Below, piece after piece: positions 62,776 to 64,000 of a stretch of 64,000 nt of DNA. The DNA is from Streptomyces phaeolivaceus (lineage in GTDB: Bacteria; Actinomycetota; Actinomycetes; Streptomycetales; Streptomycetaceae). The translations under genes were made by a program, and so were the position numbers. Within the stretch, counting starts at the first letter, position 1. Each line of letters starts with the position of its first letter. The stretch spans positions 9,548,001-9,612,000 of the forward strand of contig NZ_CP045096.1 of assembly GCF_009184865.1 (NCBI RefSeq). Reading direction: 5' to 3'. The notes under the pieces are model-generated. The model saw only the letters and a list, made by a program, of their open reading frames with translations. It searched no databases and was not told where the DNA came from.

Positions 62776-64000
62776 TCAAGGGAACAGTCGGTCGAGGAAG
62801 CTGTTGCCGTACACCCGGTGCGGATCGAGCCGGTCCAGGATCTCCATGGTGTCGTCCCAGCCGGGCCCCGTACCGTCGTCGAAGGACTCCGGTACGACGG
62901 TGGTGAGCACCTCCTCGTCGCTCCAGGCGGCCTCGTCCGTGTAGCCCCAGCCCTTGGACCATTCGACCCGGGTGAGGGCGTGGCCGCCGTCGTACGTGGT
63001 GAGCAGGAACCGCTCCAGCTCCCGGAAGAACGCCTCGGCGTCCGGGGTCCCCGGCAGCGTCAGCACGTCCAGCCACACGGCCGTGTCCCACTCGGGCCGG
63101 TCGGCGCGCGGGCGCAGCGCCGACAGCAGCGGGGCGCGGGCGCCCGCCACCCCGATGTCCGCCGGGTCGTCGAGGCCGGTCACCCGGATCTCCACCGAGC
63201 CGTTGACGGGAAAGCGCCCCTGGGCCGCGTACGCGGTGAGCCGCTCGCGGTAGAACGCCGCGAACTCCGAGACCACGCGCTGCACCTGGTCCCGTGAGGT
63301 GAGCACCGCGTACCCGTTCGCCGTCACCCGCAGCGTCGTCGGCCTCAGATACAGGAGCGTGTTCTTCGACGGCCCCCAGATGTCCGCCGACAACGTGGTC
63401 GTCAGCCCCAACGAGGCCGCGGTCAGCTGCGCGTTGCCCAGCACCGGCGCCAGATACCAGGCGGCGTCGGACACCATCCGCCCCACGAGGTCGGCGACGA
63501 CGGTCGGCACATTGTCCGAGAAGGGGTAGTTGTACGGCGAGGTCACCCGCCGGGAGGTCAGCGGGCGGGTCGGCCGGACGCTCCACACCTTGAACCAGGG
63601 GAACTCGGTGAACGCGAACCAGATCGCCTCCAGCCGCCCCGCCTCGTCCAGGAAGCCCGCGAAGGTGCGCCCACCGCTTCCGGGAGCGGCGAACAGCTCC
63701 CCGGCGGGGATGTCGGTCCGGCTCAGACACCGCAGATTGCTGTTCGCCCCCACCCGCAGCACGAACTCGGTGACCAGCGCGCGCCCGACATGGGTGAGCA
63801 GCGCCGCCCCGTCCGCGTCCTCGCGGGTGAACGTCCGCAGCACGTAAGCGCCGCTGTCGGCGTCCCACACCACCGCCGTCAGCGACAGCACGAGATTGCT
63901 GAGCGAGCCGTACGTATGACCGGGCGGGCGGGTCTCCCCGGCCGCCGGTACGGCCGTGCCGTGGGCGTCGACGGCGAGGGCGCCGCCGATCGAGAGGTCC
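62776..64000 (-). CDS. Type II cholesterol-oxidase-like FAD protein, C-terminal part
   Basis: The frame runs off the right edge; about 408 C-terminal residues are visible. DLSIGGALAVDAHG is the FAD-binding PCMH-domain end, then TYGSLSNLVLSL. The rest matches the cholesterol oxidase substrate-binding domain of covalent-flavin (BsCO-type) enzymes: FTREDADGAALLTHVGRALV, LTSRRVTSPYNYPFSDN, SADIWGPSKNTLLYLRPTTLR, and ending HRVYGNSFLDRL. It should oxidise a sterol or related alcohol with O2. The His that links FAD lies outside the window. It is convergent with the DUF1206 gene. Confidence 0.85.
   Translation of the reverse strand, partial: DLSIGGALAVDAHGTAVPAAGETRPPGHTYGSLSNLVLSLTAVVWDADSGAYVLRTFTREDADGAALLTHVGRALVTEFVLRVGANSNLRCLSRTDIPAGELFAAPGSGGRTFAGFLDEAGRLEAIWFAFTEFPWFKVWSVRPTRPLTSRRVTSPYNYPFSDNVPTVVADLVGRMVSDAAWYLAPVLGNAQLTAASLGLTTTLSADIWGPSKNTLLYLRPTTLRVTANGYAVLTSRDQVQRVVSEFAAFYRERLTAYAAQGRFPVNGSVEIRVTGLDDPADIGVAGARAPLLSALRPRADRPEWDTAVWLDVLTLPGTPDAEAFFRELERFLLTTYDGGHALTRVEWSKGWGYTDEAAWSDEEVLTTVVPESFDDGTGPGWDDTMEILDRLDPHRVYGNSFLDRLFP

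Overview
The window looks like chromosomal DNA of a Streptomyces species or close relative. GC content is very high, with strong third-position GC bias. Coding is dense, with many 1-4 bp start/stop overlaps. The gene content is typical of the group: mycothiol-dependent dehydrogenase, CsoR-type repressor, DUF574 methyltransferase, SpoIIE-type phosphatase, MsiK-type sugar ABC importers without their own ATPase, F420/PPOX protein. No rRNA, tRNA, CRISPR or complete insertion sequence was seen.

0-11 kb: the 5' end of a glycosyltransferase gene, a FolD paralogue, a SnoaL-like protein, a small secreted protein, an aldehyde dehydrogenase and an ABC exporter. Then comes the most interesting unit, a translationally coupled minus-strand operon: adenylate isopentenyltransferase, cytokinin-oxidase-like flavoprotein, then a LOG-type phosphoribohydrolase fused to a PKS-like acyltransferase. 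The order matches fasD-fasE-fasF of the Rhodococcus fascians cytokinin operon. A short transketolase/FasC-like protein is divergent from it. The acyltransferase fusion and the lack of fasA/fasB suggest a modified-cytokinin pathway.

10.8-16.1 kb: a persulfide/sulfite detoxification island (YgaP-like rhodanese, CstR-type repressor, TauE-like exporter, metallo-beta-lactamase/rhodanese fusion) with three matching operators, WTACCC-N4-GGGTAT. The exporter, fusion and rhodanese genes carry an unusual set of single-base frameshifts and short tandem duplications. It is followed by mscR and a metallo-beta-lactamase-fold hydrolase.

16.2-28 kb: two short-chain dehydrogenases, then what looks like an orphan biosynthetic cluster built on p-aminobenzoate: DUF3050 oxidase, monooxygenase-domain membrane protein, PabAB fusion, two adenylate-forming enzymes, FAD monooxygenase and class IV aminotransferase. 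One ligase gene has an intergenic-type palindromic repeat embedded in frame in its coding sequence.

28-48 kb: AhpD-like protein, L,D-transpeptidase, a sugar ABC operon with a Gfo/Idh dehydrogenase and divergent ROK regulator, a membrane-anchored S1 protease, acetyltransferase, methyltransferase, acid phosphatase, an orphan response regulator with no clear start, a peptidoglycan-binding membrane protein, a PAS-PAS-GAF-PP2C-HATPase regulator and a Tat-exported PAP2 protein ending in a beta-repeat tail.

46-56 kb: a second sugar system (BadF-type kinase, ROK regulator, lipoprotein, two permeases, two large alpha-helical-toroid-like proteins, small-molecule kinase), probably for an oligosaccharide. 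56-64 kb: ANTAR-GAF pseudogene, serine carboxypeptidase/beta-lactamase-fold protein, a TerD-CAP-CAP fusion, small conserved proteins, an RpiR regulator, a DUF1206 membrane protein and the C-terminal part of a type II cholesterol-oxidase-like flavoenzyme cut by the window edge.
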